A program made the position numbers and the translations under genes. Shown in pieces: positions 54,144 through 54,356 of a stretch of 54,356 bases of DNA. A model generated the notes under the pieces. The model had not been told where the DNA came from. It was given only the letters and a program-made list of their open reading frames with translations, and did not search any database. Every line of letters starts with the position of its first letter. Positions within the stretch are counted from its first letter, which is position 1. This DNA is from Pseudoxanthomonas suwonensis (GTDB lineage Bacteria; Pseudomonadota; Gammaproteobacteria; Xanthomonadales; Xanthomonadaceae), in NCBI GenBank assembly GCA_030535605.1, contig JAUNRQ010000006.1, positions 1-54,356 of the forward strand, in the 5' to 3' direction.

Positions 54144-54206
54144 GCGGTGCCGGGCACGGGCGTCCCTGCCGGGCGAGGCGGACGGTCTTCCGCGGACAAA
54201 CACGAA

Positions 54207-54227
54207 AAGCCGGCACAAGGCCGGCTT
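54207..54227 (-). terminator. Rho-independent terminator of rpsU
   Basis: On the minus strand AAGCCGGC and GCCGGCTT pair around a 5-base loop, and TTCGTGTTT follows. It is 48 bases past the rpsU stop codon and may act as an attenuator before yqeY. Confidence 0.75.
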
Positions 54228-54275
54228 CTCGGATTGGCGCGAGACAGGCGGCAATGCCGCCCGCTGCAGCTCGGA

Positions 54276-54356
54276 TCAGTACAGGCGCTGGCGCTTGGTG
54301 GCGTCGCGCGAGACGCGACGGGCCTGGCGCTTCACGGCAGCCGCGGCCTTGCGCTT
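54276..54356 (-). CDS. rpsU: 30S ribosomal protein S21 (3' end only)
   Basis: The minus strand encodes the last 26 residues of S21 (KRKAAAAVKRQARRVSRD then ATKRQRLY, stop). The start lies outside the window. S21 is a small basic protein of the 30S subunit needed for initiation. Confidence 0.92.
   Translation of the reverse strand, partial: KRKAAAAVKRQARRVSRDATKRQRLY

Overview
The window looks like a chromosomal segment of a high-GC gammaproteobacterium of the Lysobacteraceae/Xanthomonadaceae (Lysobacter, Luteimonas, Pseudoxanthomonas or Stenotrophomonas type). The evidence is the gene content and order (coxB-coxA-ctaG-coxC-surf1-ctaA-ctaB, rpsU-yqeY-...-dnaG), GC-rich codon use and a family-typical palindromic repeat after uup. 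No exact species can be read from it.

Layout. 1-7.0 kb is ordinary chromosome: ahpC (partial, with an OxyR-like tandem site upstream), prmC, a MidA-type methyltransferase, a VanZ-like protein, a DUF1820 protein, a rhomboid protease, a FadL porin and an alkaline-phosphatase family protein. 7.0-30.9 kb is an accessory island bounded by transposase remnants (IS3-type on the left, IS30-type on the right). It holds one full-length secreted RHS protein and several RHS toxin tips with their putative immunity genes. It also holds two apparently perfect tandem copies of an 8,525-bp unit (12154-20678 and 20679-29203). 31-49 kb is ordinary chromosome again: putA, the aa3 cytochrome c oxidase operon with its assembly and heme A genes, modABC, uup and an S9 peptidase. 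49.3-54.4 kb has a phospholipase-A2-like gene facing dnaG, then yihY, a GNAT acetyltransferase, yqeY and the 3' end of rpsU.

The notable system is the 8.5-kb unit. Each copy starts exactly at the conserved RHS core/tip junction (codons for Y-x-Y-V-R-G-N-P). Each carries a new toxin tip and immunity gene (A), an orphan RHS fragment with tip and immunity (B), an XRE-type regulator, a CHC2/Toprim primase-helicase, a tyrosine recombinase with all catalytic residues, and a strongly hairpin-rich right end. The right end lies directly against the next RHS junction sequence. The last copy therefore abuts a third, different tip plus immunity gene (C), which now has no RHS core. The simplest reading is an integrative element whose attachment site is the RHS core/tip junction. 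Like elements that restore the 3' end of a target gene, it brings its own 3' end, but here that end encodes a different toxin. Integration would re-arm the RHS protein with tip A/immunity A and displace the former tip C downstream, still intact and openable by excision. The tandem copy would be a second integration or an amplification. This is inference from the sequence layout; homologous duplication is the main alternative.

The RHS protein has an N-terminal signal/TM segment and no PAAR domain. All three immunity candidates carry export signals (one Sec signal, two lipoboxes), so the toxins probably act in the cell envelope of competitors.
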